A model generated the notes under the pieces. That model saw only the letters and a program-made list of their open reading frames with translations. It ran no database searches and had not been told where the DNA came from. Positions 45,024 through 55,400 of a DNA stretch of 64,000 nucleotides are shown here, piece by piece. Made by a program: the position numbers and the translations under genes. This stretch comes from Pleionea sediminis (GTDB lineage Bacteria; Pseudomonadota; Gammaproteobacteria; Enterobacterales; Kangiellaceae): the NCBI RefSeq assembly GCF_007570825.1, contig NZ_SUNB01000002.1:186001-250000 (forward strand). Direction: 5' to 3'. The first letter of the stretch is position 1. Every line of letters starts with the position of its first letter.

Positions 45024-45094
45024 GCTTCTGTTTATGCAATAAATTAATAAATTAACAGTAAAGCCCCGTTTACAACAGTACTCGGGGCTTTTTC
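45024..45094 (+). terminator. His operon attenuator: terminator with competing antiterminator
   Basis: The terminator is AAGCCCCG (45061-45068) paired with CGGGGCTT (45083-45090), followed by TTTTC. The competing antiterminator pairs GCTT-CTGTT (45024-45032) with AACAG (45054-45058) and AAGC (45061-45064, part of the terminator's left arm), so the two structures exclude each other. This is the classical four-segment attenuation layout. Confidence 0.88.
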
Positions 45095-45140
45095 TTTATG
45101 CGTTAAAGAAATATTGAATTAAAAAATTGAGGAAATGACA

Positions 45141-45989
45141 ATGACTTTAAAATTGGTTTTACCGAAAGGCCGCATCAATACCAAGGTAATACAACTCCTT
45201 AATGATGTTGGCATCACATTAGTAGGTGACGATCGAAATTACCGCCCAACCGCTTATGGCTTTGATCTTGAAGTTAAACTTCTCAAAAGCCAAAACATCC
45301 CTTCGCTTGTTGAGCTAGGCCAACACGATTTAGGTTTTGCCGGTCTTGACTGGATGTACGAACGACGCAGCGATGTCGAAGTCATCAAAGACCTAGGTTT
45401 TGATCCAGTCAAAATCGTTGCGTGCATTCCAGAAGAATGGGATTGGAACGAAGTAAAGCAACGTAAGGTTATCGTTGCCTCAGAATACAAACGTATCGCA
45501 ACCGATTATCTCGACAAAAATGGCTTCGACTACCAATTACTACGTAGCTATGGTGCAACGGAAGTTTTCCCACCAGAAGACGCCGACATGATCATTGATA
45601 ACACCAGCACAGGGACAACCATTCGCGCTAACCGACTAAAAATTGTCGATACAGTGATGGAAAGCTCAACTCAATTTATTGCCAACAAAGAGGCTTTAAA
45701 GGATCCAGGTAAACGGCAAGATATCGACAATTTGCTAACCTTAATGCAAGCCGTACTTAATGGACGCGAACGTGTTTTGCTTGAGATGAACTGCACCAAT
45801 GACAATGTTGAAGCTATTGTTGATTTATTACCTGCAATGCGTTCACCAACGGTAAGTCGTTTGTATAACGAAGAAGGATTTGCGGTTAAGGCAGCAGTCC
45901 CGAAAAAAGCAATACAAAATTTAATTCCTGCTTTAATTCAAGCAGGCGCTACCGATATTTTAGAAACTCCGATACGAAAATCACTGTAA
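45141..45989 (+). CDS. hisG: ATP phosphoribosyltransferase (long form)
   Basis: A protein of 282 residues catalysing the first step, ATP + PRPP. LVLPKGRI at the N-terminus, FAGLDWMYE and the EDADMIIDNTSTGTT PRPP loop are typical. The C-terminal about 75 residues are the regulatory ACT-like domain of the long form, so no HisZ partner is needed. ATG 45141 is preferred over ATG 45135, because GAGGA (45129-45133) is too close to the latter and about seven bases from the former. It is the first structural gene after the attenuator. Confidence 0.95.
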   Translation: MTLKLVLPKGRINTKVIQLLNDVGITLVGDDRNYRPTAYGFDLEVKLLKSQNIPSLVELGQHDLGFAGLDWMYERRSDVEVIKDLGFDPVKIVACIPEEWDWNEVKQRKVIVASEYKRIATDYLDKNGFDYQLLRSYGATEVFPPEDADMIIDNTSTGTTIRANRLKIVDTVMESSTQFIANKEALKDPGKRQDIDNLLTLMQAVLNGRERVLLEMNCTNDNVEAIVDLLPAMRSPTVSRLYNEEGFAVKAAVPKKAIQNLIPALIQAGATDILETPIRKSL

Positions 45990-46008
45990 TAGAAAAGGCA
46001 ATAGAGCA

Positions 46009-47685
46009 ATGTTGAAACTCGACTTTAATGAACGCAGTGACTTCCCGGGACAATGGCTTAAAGAAGTTTCGTTAGATTTGGAAATTCTTTGGCGTTATCC
46101 AAGCCGTCAGCAACTTGAATCAAAAATAGCAGAGCACTATGGCTTGCAATCCGATCAAGTGTTTTGCTCAAATGGTGGTGATGAAGCTATCTACTTGTTA
46201 ATGCGTTACATCAAAGAGCGAAACATTAATGATCACCAAGGAGCGATGATCTTGCCTTTGCCGGCATTCAGTCAATACACTTGGGGCATTGATAGCTGGA
46301 GAGTCGATAATCTACAAATTGAACCCAATAGCGATCTAACGATTAATTGGGACGCCGTTGAACAAGCTGTTTGTGATAATACGAACGCTGTATTAGTATT
46401 GACCAGCCCTAATAATCCAACCGGTGAAACTGTAGATAGAACGTTACTATTAAAATTACTTGAGCAAGCTCAAATCAATAACACATTGGTTTTTCTCGAT
46501 GAAGCCTATATCGAATTTAGCAACGAGGAAAGTGCGATTGATTTAATTAGTCGTTTCGATAACTTAGTCATACTAAGAACACTATCTAAAGCCTATGGAT
46601 TAGCGGGAATTCGCCTCGGCTATTTATTGGGCCAGCCATCAATTATTAGTGAGTTTACTCAACGAGCTATGCCATTCAATGTGCCTGCACCCTCATTGTC
46701 GGTTGCATCTATGGCTTTTGACGCCCAAGCGCAACAAGACAAAGATAACTACACCGCTACAATTAAGTGTAATCGAACAAGATTAACAAACTGGCTTAAA
46801 GAAGTTGGTGTCAACTTTATTCCTGCAGAAGGAAACTTTATTTGTCTCCGTTTAAAACCACAGCAAGCGAAACTACTCACACAGTATTTAAAACGTCAAA
46901 CGATCTTAGTTCGTAACTTTACCGAAAGTTATCTAAACGGATGTGTTCGTATCACTATTCCTTACCAGTTGGAAAAATTAATGACCGCATTAAAAAACGT
47001 TTTCCAACCCGATATTCTATGTTTCGATATGGATGGTGTTTTAATCGACACATCAACGAGCTACGATAATGCTATTAAAGCGACGGTGAAAGAATTTACC
47101 GGAAAGAGCATATCCGATGACGATATTAATCGATTACGTTCACAAGGCGGTTTCAATAACGACTGGGTTTTGTCTAAAGCTTTAATTAGCGAAAACAACC
47201 AAGAAATTGATTTATCAACGGTCATCGAGTGCTTTCAAGGTTATTATCTCGGCAAAGAAAACGACGGTTTTATTGCCAATGAAACCATCTTAGTCTCCGA
47301 GGAACTATCGAAATCTTTAGAGACACGTCAACAAACCATTGGCATCGTTACCGGTCGTCCTGGAGCTGAAGCTCTTATCGGCCAAGCTAATATTGCAGAG
47401 CGGTTTTCATATTGGGAAAATGCTTTTCGAATGAGTGATGATGATGTTGAAAAGAGTAAGCCCGATCCGGAAGGCATTATTCAACTTAAACGACAGAATA
47501 AAGCTATGTCCAGTTGGATGGTTGGTGACACACCAGATGATATAAAAGCAGCACTGGGCAGTGACTCTCTGGCTATAGGCATCGGCTTAGAAAATGAGAA
47601 TGCTCTTTTGGATGCAGGCGCAGATTTGGTTGTGGATAGCGTTAATGACTTAATTGATTTATTCATCACACAGCCCACTATTTAA
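46009..47685 (+). CDS. hisC: Histidinol-phosphate aminotransferase fused to a HAD phosphatase
   Basis: A 558-residue fusion. Residues 1 to about 330 are HisC, a PLP aminotransferase (PLP lysine Lys194 in TLSKAYGLAG, SPNNPTGE loop at 133-140). Residues about 335-558 are a HAD-family hydrolase with all four motifs: FDMDGV (Asp340, Asp342), IVTGR (Thr448), SKPDP (Lys484) and GDTPDD (507-512). The HAD part resembles the group modelled as TIGR01548. HisB in this operon lacks a phosphatase domain, so this part is the best candidate for histidinol-phosphatase, the step right after HisC. The function of the HAD domain is inferred, not shown. It lies 20 bp after hisG. Confidence 0.93.
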   Translation: MLKLDFNERSDFPGQWLKEVSLDLEILWRYPSRQQLESKIAEHYGLQSDQVFCSNGGDEAIYLLMRYIKERNINDHQGAMILPLPAFSQYTWGIDSWRVDNLQIEPNSDLTINWDAVEQAVCDNTNAVLVLTSPNNPTGETVDRTLLLKLLEQAQINNTLVFLDEAYIEFSNEESAIDLISRFDNLVILRTLSKAYGLAGIRLGYLLGQPSIISEFTQRAMPFNVPAPSLSVASMAFDAQAQQDKDNYTATIKCNRTRLTNWLKEVGVNFIPAEGNFICLRLKPQQAKLLTQYLKRQTILVRNFTESYLNGCVRITIPYQLEKLMTALKNVFQPDILCFDMDGVLIDTSTSYDNAIKATVKEFTGKSISDDDINRLRSQGGFNNDWVLSKALISENNQEIDLSTVIECFQGYYLGKENDGFIANETILVSEELSKSLETRQQTIGIVTGRPGAEALIGQANIAERFSYWENAFRMSDDDVEKSKPDPEGIIQLKRQNKAMSSWMVGDTPDDIKAALGSDSLAIGIGLENENALLDAGADLVVDSVNDLIDLFITQPTI

Positions 47686-47702
47686 ATTTAAGGCATTCAC
47701 TT

Positions 47703-48293
47703 ATGACACAGTCTAACGATTCACTAATAACCATCGAGCGCAAGACGAAAGAAACCAATATTGCCTTAACATTAAATGTTGATGGCCAACAACAATTGAC
47801 CATTGATACGGGCATTGGCTTTCTTGATCACATGCTCACAGCATTGGCAAGTCATGCACGCTGGGATCTCAAACTTAAGGTTACGGGAGATCTCGACGTT
47901 GACGATCATCACACTGTTGAAGATGTCGCGATTGTTTTGGGTCAGGCATTACAGCAAGCTTGGCGCCAACGAGGTGGTATTCAGCGCTACGGTCAGCGAT
48001 TATTGCCAATGGATGAAGCACTGATTTTATGTGCTGTTGATCTCTCTGGTCGTGCTTACTATGTTGGAGAACTTGAATTTACTCGAGAAATTTTAGGTGG
48101 AATTAGCACCGAAATGTTCGAACACTTTTTTTACACATTGGCAATGCAAGCGCAAATCACTCTGCATATAAAACCAATGACATTTCGAAACAATCACCAT
48201 TTAATCGAAGGTTGCTTCAAAGCATTAGCTTACGCATTAAAAGAAGCCCTTGTTAAAACAAATGATGAATCTTCGACAAAAGGTGTGCTGTAA
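47703..48293 (+). CDS. hisB: Imidazoleglycerol-phosphate dehydratase (monofunctional)
   Basis: A 196-residue manganese enzyme, step 6. The metal ligands appear in the pattern FLDHML, DDHHTVEDVAI and NNHHLIEGCFKAL. In E. coli this enzyme is the C-terminal half of a bifunctional HisB. Here the phosphatase half is absent, in line with a HAD domain fused to hisC upstream. It follows hisC by 17 bp. Confidence 0.96.
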   Translation: MTQSNDSLITIERKTKETNIALTLNVDGQQQLTIDTGIGFLDHMLTALASHARWDLKLKVTGDLDVDDHHTVEDVAIVLGQALQQAWRQRGGIQRYGQRLLPMDEALILCAVDLSGRAYYVGELEFTREILGGISTEMFEHFFYTLAMQAQITLHIKPMTFRNNHHLIEGCFKALAYALKEALVKTNDESSTKGVL

Positions 48294-48325
48294 GCACCAT
48301 TAAAGAGTTTTTAAGTGAATTAATT

Positions 48326-48901
48326 ATGAACCAAGCGATTACTATTATCGATACCAAAGCCGGTAATTTATTCAGCCTCAAAGCGAGCTTAGAGCGCATC
48401 GGTCGAACGGCTATCATTGCCCAAACTCCGGATGATATTCAAGGTGACCAATTAGTTATTCCCGGCCAAGGTCACTTTGGAAGCGTGATGAAAAATCTTT
48501 CAATCAACGGTTGGCTCAATTTTTTAAATCATTGGCGAGAGAACAACAAACCGTTGTTGGGAATTTGTGTTGGCATGCAAATATTTTTTGAAGCGAGTGA
48601 AGAAGCGCCTGGAACCTCTGGACTTGGCTGGTTCAAAGGAACCGCACAAAAGTTAAATTTCCCCAAACAGCCTATGGTGGGATGGGCGAAAATACAATCG
48701 ACAGAACTGCCCGAGGGAATTCCCTATTTTGTTAATAGTTATGCAATAAGAGAGTCAGAACAATGTATCGCTACAACCAACTACGGAGAAACATTTTGCG
48801 CCGCCGTCAAGGACAACAATGTAGTTGGTTTTCAGTTTCATCCAGAAAAATCAAGCCAGTACGGCCAAAGTTTGATGGCTTCAGTGCTGAACAATGGTTA
48901 G
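48326..48901 (+). CDS. hisH: Imidazole glycerol phosphate synthase, glutamine amidotransferase subunit
   Basis: A 191-residue class I glutamine amidotransferase. The nucleophile Cys81 is in LLGICVGMQ, and the His and Glu of the triad appear in FQFHPEKSSQYG. It delivers ammonia to HisF, encoded next. The family's usual HSYY-type motif reads NSYAI here. Confidence 0.95.
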   Translation: MNQAITIIDTKAGNLFSLKASLERIGRTAIIAQTPDDIQGDQLVIPGQGHFGSVMKNLSINGWLNFLNHWRENNKPLLGICVGMQIFFEASEEAPGTSGLGWFKGTAQKLNFPKQPMVGWAKIQSTELPEGIPYFVNSYAIRESEQCIATTNYGETFCAAVKDNNVVGFQFHPEKSSQYGQSLMASVLNNG

Positions 48902-48940
48902 AGAAACTGAATATACGCCTGAATGAATTAGAGAAATCCT

Positions 48941-49711
48941 ATGACTGAAAAAATGAATCAATTAACCGCCCGAATTATTCCTTGTCTAGATGTCGATAAT
49001 GGTCGAGTCGTCAAAGGAACCAACTTTGTGAATTTACGTGACATGGGCGATCCTGTTGAGTTAGCAATAGATTATGAACAACAAGGTGCTGATGAAATTG
49101 TTTTTTTAGATATATCGGCCAGTTCCGACAACCGTCCAACAGCTTTAAAAAACGTCACCGAAATTGCAAAAAATTTAAGTATTCCTTTTACAGTTGGTGG
49201 TGGTTTAAAAACTATCGATGACGTCAAAGCATTTTTAGATGCAGGAGCAGATAAAATCGCACTTAACACGACGGCAGTGACTCATCCGGAAATCATCGAT
49301 CAAGTAGCGACTGATTATGGTAGCCAGTGTGTGGTTGTTGCCATTGATGTCAATCAAGAAAATAACAAGCGGGTTATTTACATCCACGGTGGACGAACGC
49401 GAGTTGAGAAAAGTTTCAACAACTGGGTTAGAGAAGTTGAACAACGCGGTGCTGGAGAAATATTGCTGACTTGTATGCACAAAGATGGAACAGGAAGTGG
49501 CTTTGATAATCGACTCACAGGGGAAGTAGCAACAAATAGCAAAATCCAAGTAATTGCTTCAGGAGGTGCTAAAAATGAACAACACTTTCTCGAAGCGTTT
49601 CAGGCAGGAGCTGACGCCTGCTTAGCTGCAGGCATGTTTCATAGTCGTGACTACACCATTAGTCAGGTGAAAAAATATTTAAACGCGAATGGTATAAACG
49701 TTCGTATATAG
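48941..49711 (+). CDS. hisF: Imidazole glycerol phosphate synthase, cyclase subunit
   Basis: A 256-residue TIM barrel. Catalytic Asp residues appear in IPCLDVDNG (near residue 16) and VVAIDVNQ (near residue 133). GGGLKT and GSGFDNRLT phosphate-binding loops are also present. ATG 48941 is taken as start. A second Met four residues later (MNQLTARIIP) fits the family better in length but lacks a clear ribosome-binding site. It precedes the hisA fusion, so hisF and hisA are in reverse order relative to E. coli. Confidence 0.95.
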   Translation: MTEKMNQLTARIIPCLDVDNGRVVKGTNFVNLRDMGDPVELAIDYEQQGADEIVFLDISASSDNRPTALKNVTEIAKNLSIPFTVGGGLKTIDDVKAFLDAGADKIALNTTAVTHPEIIDQVATDYGSQCVVVAIDVNQENNKRVIYIHGGRTRVEKSFNNWVREVEQRGAGEILLTCMHKDGTGSGFDNRLTGEVATNSKIQVIASGGAKNEQHFLEAFQAGADACLAAGMFHSRDYTISQVKKYLNANGINVRI

Positions 49712-49745
49712 TTAATAAAGATTTCGACAATAAGGTGTTTCAATT

Positions 49746-50990
49746 ATGTTAATTCCATCCATCGACTTAATGGACGGCAAAGCAGTTCAATTAAAACAAG
49801 GCAAAGAAAAAGTTTTAGAGCGTGAAGATGTTTTCGAGTTACTAGAAGAGTTTTCTTTATACGGTGAAGTTGCCATTATTGACCTTGATGCAGCACTCGG
49901 AAAAGGAAGCAATGAGTCTTTAATTATAGAACTATTAAAGAAACGTCCATGTCGAGTGGGCGGTGGTATTCGTGACTTGGAAACCGCTCAAAAATACATT
50001 AAAGCGGGTGCTACTAAAATAATTATTGGCACAAAATGTCGCGATGACTGGGTTAAAAAACTACCACGAGAAAGTTTAATATTTGCCATCGATGCAAAAG
50101 GTGATTATTGGTCAACCTCAGGTTGGCAAGAAACAGAGTCTGTCAAAGTTTTGGACCTCATCCCAGAGCTCGCTAAAAACTGCTCTGAATTTTTATACAC
50201 ACAAGTGGAAAAAGAGGGCTTGCTGCAAGGATTGGATCGCGAGCGCATTGAAGGCGTTTTAAAAGCATCCAAAGTGCCTGTCACCATCGCGGGTGGCATT
50301 TCAACACTCGATGACATTATTTGGTTTACGCAATTTGGGGCTAGTGGACAAATAGGCATGTCGATTTATACCGGAGTCTTGAATCTAAACGATTGCTTTT
50401 TGGCACAGCTCGATTTCGAAAAATCGCCTCTTATTCCAACTATTGTTCAAGATGTTGAAACGAATAAAGTATTGATGCTCGCTTATTCAAACCGAGACTC
50501 TTTAATACAAGCGTTAACAAAACGAACAGGCGTCTATTGGAGTCGCAGTCGTGAATCTTTATGGGAAAAAGGTCTAACCTCAGGTCACATCCAACAACTG
50601 GTTAATGTTGACTTTGACTGCGATGGAGATACTTTATTATTTAAAGTCAAACAAACCGGTTCCGCTTGTCACTTTAACCGCTACAGTTGCTTTTCCAGCG
50701 AGCGAAATGAGTTTTCATTAGATCGACTTGAGAAGTTATTAAGTCAGCGAAAAGAGCAATTACCGGAAAAATCTTTTTCAACCAAGCTATTTCAGTCAGC
50801 AGAATTACGGGCAGAAAAAATTAAAGAAGAAGCTGAAGAGTTGATCGAAGCGGAAACCTTTGAAGAAGTCCGCTGGGAAGCTGCCGACCTGATATTTTTT
50901 GCCTTAACCGATGCATTGGCAAAGGGTGTTTCTATTACCGACATAACCCATGAACTGCGCAGCCGGTTTAATGATAGAGAAATAAAGTAA
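49746..50990 (+). CDS. hisAIE: HisA-HisI-HisE trifunctional fusion
   Basis: A 414-residue chain with three enzyme domains. Residues 1 to about 220 are HisA, the phosphoribosylformimino-AICAR-phosphate isomerase TIM barrel (Asp7 in PSIDLMDG, GGGIRD, Asp116 in FAIDAKGD), slightly shorter than the usual 245. Residues about 225-317 are HisI, phosphoribosyl-AMP cyclohydrolase (MLAYSNRDSL, YWSRSRESLWEKG, DCDGDTLL, GSACHF and SCF). Residues about 320-414 are HisE, phosphoribosyl-ATP pyrophosphohydrolase (ELRAEKIKEEAEELIEA). The enzymes act in the order HisE, HisI, HisA, steps 2-4. HisIE is common; HisA joined to it is unusual. No stop or frameshift lies between the parts. Confidence 0.95.
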   Translation: MLIPSIDLMDGKAVQLKQGKEKVLEREDVFELLEEFSLYGEVAIIDLDAALGKGSNESLIIELLKKRPCRVGGGIRDLETAQKYIKAGATKIIIGTKCRDDWVKKLPRESLIFAIDAKGDYWSTSGWQETESVKVLDLIPELAKNCSEFLYTQVEKEGLLQGLDRERIEGVLKASKVPVTIAGGISTLDDIIWFTQFGASGQIGMSIYTGVLNLNDCFLAQLDFEKSPLIPTIVQDVETNKVLMLAYSNRDSLIQALTKRTGVYWSRSRESLWEKGLTSGHIQQLVNVDFDCDGDTLLFKVKQTGSACHFNRYSCFSSERNEFSLDRLEKLLSQRKEQLPEKSFSTKLFQSAELRAEKIKEEAEELIEAETFEEVRWEAADLIFFALTDALAKGVSITDITHELRSRFNDREIK

Positions 50991-51038
50991 ATACTCTTAT
51001 TTCCAGATAGTGTTAAGAGTAAAGTGAGAGTTGAATCA

Positions 51039-52247
51039 ATGATAATTAAAGCGAAAGACTGGCAAAGACCCGAATTATCGAATGAACAATCGATACAAGA
51101 TACCGTTCAAAAAATGCTGTCTGACATTAAAAAAAATGGTGATACCGCCATCGATAAATACGCACAACAATTTGATAGCGAATCTCCCAGAGAAATTGAA
51201 CTAAAGCCATTTGATGAATATGAATTAGAACCAGAGTTAAAAGCAGCGATTCGTCACGCAGCAAAGCGAATCAAACGTTTTGCTCGCTTTCAAAGTCAAA
51301 CACTCACTAGCCAACAATTCAGTGATGAATGTGGCGAATTTGGGCAAGTTATCACACCGATTGAACGAGCGGGCTGTTACATTCCAGGCGGTCGATTTCC
51401 ACTTATTTCGACGGCATTGATGACTTTAATTCCAGCGAAAGTTGCTGGCTGTCAACAACGCATTGCCGTTTCGCCATCGGCGCACCCTGCTTTGCTTGCA
51501 GCTGCTTCACTCGCTGGCGCAACTCAGTTTTTTCAAATTGGAGGTGTTCAGGCCATTGCTGCTTTGGCGTTTGGTTACTCTTCAATAGATCCGGTTGATA
51601 TTATCGTCGGGCCTGGTAATGCTTACGTCAACGAAGCTAAAGCTCAATTGCAACGTAAGATTAAAATTGATGGCTTAGCCGGTCCCAGCGAAATGTTAGC
51701 ATTGTGCGATAATAACCAACCGATTGAATGGTTAGCCTTGGATGCTCTTGCTCAATCTGAACACGATCCTGTGGCCTTATCTGTTTTGGTGAGCGATAGC
51801 GAACAATGGCTAAAAGAGGTTGAACAATTTCTAAAGTCAAACAACAAGTATCAAGCACTCATCGACAATCAGCAAATTGCCTTAATCTTGGCAGAGAATG
51901 TTGAGGAGATGATCAACGTAAGTGAAGCTTTTGCTCCGGAGCACTTAATGCTTTGCGATAAACGCATTGATGCTAAGCAATTAAAGCAGTTCGGCTCACT
52001 CTTTGTCGGTGCCAACAGTGCAGTCGCCATGGGCGATTACTGTTCAGGGCCCAATCACACGCTCCCGACTATTGGCTACGCCCGGCAATCCGGAGGATTA
52101 AACGTTCAAACCTTCTTAAAAATTCAAACGATACAAACAGTTAGTGACAACGGTCGCAAAGAACTTGCCAAGTTAGCCATGCCCATCGCTAATGAAGAGG
52201 GTTTAACTTTCCACTATGAAAGTTTAAAAATAAGGGGTGGGACGTAA
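51039..52247 (+). CDS. hisD: Histidinol dehydrogenase
   Basis: A protein of about 402 residues, step 9-10, oxidising histidinol to histidine with NAD. RAGCYIPGGRFPLISTALM, VGPGNAYVNEAKAQL, GPSE and GDYCSGPNHTLPT are family motifs. The family is usually about 430 residues, so the N-terminus is short here. ATG 51039 has GAGAG upstream; a GTG at 51024 would add five residues. hisD is last in the operon, whereas it follows hisG in E. coli. Confidence 0.95.
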   Translation: MIIKAKDWQRPELSNEQSIQDTVQKMLSDIKKNGDTAIDKYAQQFDSESPREIELKPFDEYELEPELKAAIRHAAKRIKRFARFQSQTLTSQQFSDECGEFGQVITPIERAGCYIPGGRFPLISTALMTLIPAKVAGCQQRIAVSPSAHPALLAAASLAGATQFFQIGGVQAIAALAFGYSSIDPVDIIVGPGNAYVNEAKAQLQRKIKIDGLAGPSEMLALCDNNQPIEWLALDALAQSEHDPVALSVLVSDSEQWLKEVEQFLKSNNKYQALIDNQQIALILAENVEEMINVSEAFAPEHLMLCDKRIDAKQLKQFGSLFVGANSAVAMGDYCSGPNHTLPTIGYARQSGGLNVQTFLKIQTIQTVSDNGRKELAKLAMPIANEEGLTFHYESLKIRGGT

Positions 52248-52254
52248 TCCAACC

Positions 52255-52297
52255 GGGGCTTTTCGAATTCATATCCTTGTCAAAGCCCCTGTTTTTC
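52255..52297 (+). terminator. Terminator of the his operon
   Basis: GGGGCTTT (52255-52262) paired with AAAGCCCC (52282-52289) around a 19-nt loop, followed by GTTTTTC. It begins eight bases after the hisD stop. The loop is longer than usual. Confidence 0.75.
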
Positions 52298-52471
52298 ATG
52301 CATTTACTCGTCGTAATTCTACAGTATCCTCTTTCAATAAAGGACTTTGATTAAACCTCCTACTTTTACTAAATAGCTCTCGCATTTGCTTGTTTTTTAA
52401 GTAAAAGATAGCCTCTCAAACTAAGAAAAGTGGTCTATACTGACCTATACATTGCAAATTAACCGCTCGTA

Positions 52472-55400
52472 ATGAGATTCCATTTGAGCTCTGTAACTTT
52501 TCGACTCACATTAACAGCCCTGATATTTCTCCTTGGCAGTAGCAATAGTCATTCCAATGCTTATGCCGTCCCTGAGCTTGTGGTTAAAAGATTGCCCGAA
52601 AATTCAACTTATCGAACGACTTACATTTATCACATTACGCAATTGAGTTCTGGCTTCCTATTATTTTGCACTCAATCGGGAGCTCAACTGTACGATGGTT
52701 ACCAGTTTATACCCTTGAAAATACAGAGTGATAATAAAGAGTCTTCACCGTTGGATGTGGCCGTTCACTCCGCTATCGAAGATTCCAATAAAGACGTATG
52801 GTTAGCAACCAATGTTGGGTTGTTTAAATACAGCAGCGAAACAGCTGAATTAGAAAAAATTGACTTTAAATCGAATGGTGTTTTGAATATAGATATCAGA
52901 GAAATCATTCAAGATAAAAATGGAAATCTTTGGCTAGGCACATTAAATGGAGTTATAAAGTACAATCCTCAAACTAAAGAATCAAAAGGTTATTCACGCA
53001 AAGTCGTCAATGACAAATTGGTTCCTTCCGGTAAAGTTCTGACTCTTTTAGAGCACAAAAATAAAGTCTGGGTTGGAACCAACGGTGGTTTGTTTTATGT
53101 CGAATTAGACAAACCCGAGAGTAATGAACTAGTCCCTCATATGACAGACGTCTACATCACCTCTTCCGATATAATTGATGAAGACACACTTTGGTTTGGA
53201 ACAGATCAATTAGGAATCTACAAATACGACACGAATACCGAAACAGCAGAAGTGCATGAAAGCTCCCTCGAAACACCACTCGAGCTAAAAACAAAAAGTG
53301 TTTGGTATGTTTATAAGGCGCCTTCAGGTAGAATCTGGATTGGCTACTGGGACAAAGGAATAACAGTTTATGATCCTGTTACAAAACTCCAATTTTCATT
53401 AGAACATCGCCCGTCTGATAATAGCGCTTTACCTGGCGATACGGTGGAAATGATTACAGCAGACCATACAGGAGCCGTGTGGATAACTACATCTAATGGC
53501 GCTGCCATATTTAATCCACAAACAATAACATTTCAACGACTAAGGCAAATTGCCGATCACCCAAATAGTTTAAGCAGTGGCAATGTTGCTTCTATTACAG
53601 AAGACAAAGAAGGCATTGCTTGGATAGGTACCAGCCAAGGTTTGGAAAAGTGGGATACCATCACCAATCATGTCAACCCGATAAAAATTACAACAAAAGA
53701 AGGTAAACCTCTCAATACCAATACAATTTGGCGACTCGATAGCATCGACGACGACTATTTGATTTTAATAACCGATGCAGGAGCTTTAAAGTTTAATAAA
53801 AACTCCAACCAAGCTGAGTGGTTATCGCCCAATACCTTAGGAAAAATACCTTTTTACAGCCTTGCAAAATTACCTAACGAAAATTTTTTAATATCCAGTA
53901 GCGCAGCAAGAATATTCTTAGTCGATGCCAAGAAAGAACACTCACGTTTGATATACGATGCTTCACAACATTCAATTACCAGCCATATCGAATACTTTAA
54001 TATTATACTAAACACCACCAACGAGACGGTATGGCTGGGCAGCCCAACAGGTTTATATCAAGTAACGTTTGAAAATAATTATTCAATAATTAAAGAAATA
54101 AAACATTACTTTCGGTCTCAAATCATCCATGACTTACAGCTTGACTCGAAGAATAATATTTGGGTTGCAACAGCCAACAATGGAATTCATGTCATTCCGA
54201 TTAATAATCCCAATGAAATTCTAAAAACAATTACCGTAGAAGATGGCTTGCCCTCAAATAACGTGTTAGACCTTATTTTTCAAGACAACCAACTCTGGTT
54301 TTCGACCAACGAACTTATAGGACAAATCGATGCAGAATCTTATAAGTTACAAATTTATCCACAAGTAAGCAGTAAGAGTTTGCGTTTTATTGAGAATTGC
54401 AGCTGGCTAACACCCAATGATTTTTTATACCTTTGCGGAACAGAAATTATTGGCTTTGACCCGCAAATTTTAAGCTTTATTGATGAGCACTACCCTATTC
54501 GGCTTACCAAAGTTGAAAGAATGCACAAACCCGACACTCGATTTAAACCTCTAGCCGATGTGCCAGAACTGGAATTTTTCCCAGATGACAGTTTGCTTAC
54601 TTTCCATTTTAGTCAGCTAGACTATTTAACGTCAGACTTGCTCCATTACGAGTATAAACTTCAGGGGTACGATAAAAACTGGCTTAGCCCAAAGAATATC
54701 AATCGCGCGAGCTACACTCATCTTCCCGATGGTAGCTACCAATTAAAAGTACGATCAACCAACCAGCTCGGTGAGTGGTCTAAAGCCAAAACAATCTTAA
54801 ATATAAAAATGCATCCACCCTGGTGGAAAACAAGCCTTGCTAAGTTTATTTATCTGGTTCTAGCAGTGACAACCATTGTATTAATTTATTGTGCGCGTCG
54901 TTCTAAGCGTCGACAGGAACTTGCTGCGATGGAGGCTATCAAGCGAAGTGAAGAAAACTTAAGAGATGTTCTTTGGGGAAGCGGTGACCAATATTGGCGT
55001 TGGGATTTAAAAACCAACTTAATTCATCGAACGTCAAAACTTAAGCTTAATGAAATCCCTAAAGAAGAATGCATCCAATCAAATGATCTTTTTGATCGCA
55101 TTCACCCAGAAGATCAATCCTTAGTTGATGAGATGATTGTGCAACATATAAATGGGCACTGTGAACATTATGAAGCACAATTTAGAATTCTCGATAAGGA
55201 TGATAAGACCTGGCACTGGGTGCTGTCTCGCGGTCGAATAGTCGAGAGAGATGAAAATGACAAACCAGCAATGATAGCAGGGACAACGAAAGACATTAAT
55301 GAGCTTAAATTAACCGAAGACCGATTACGACACCTCGCAAACTTTGATCAATTGACCGAATTGCCCAATCGTTCCATGTTTCATGAGCAAATGAAACATG

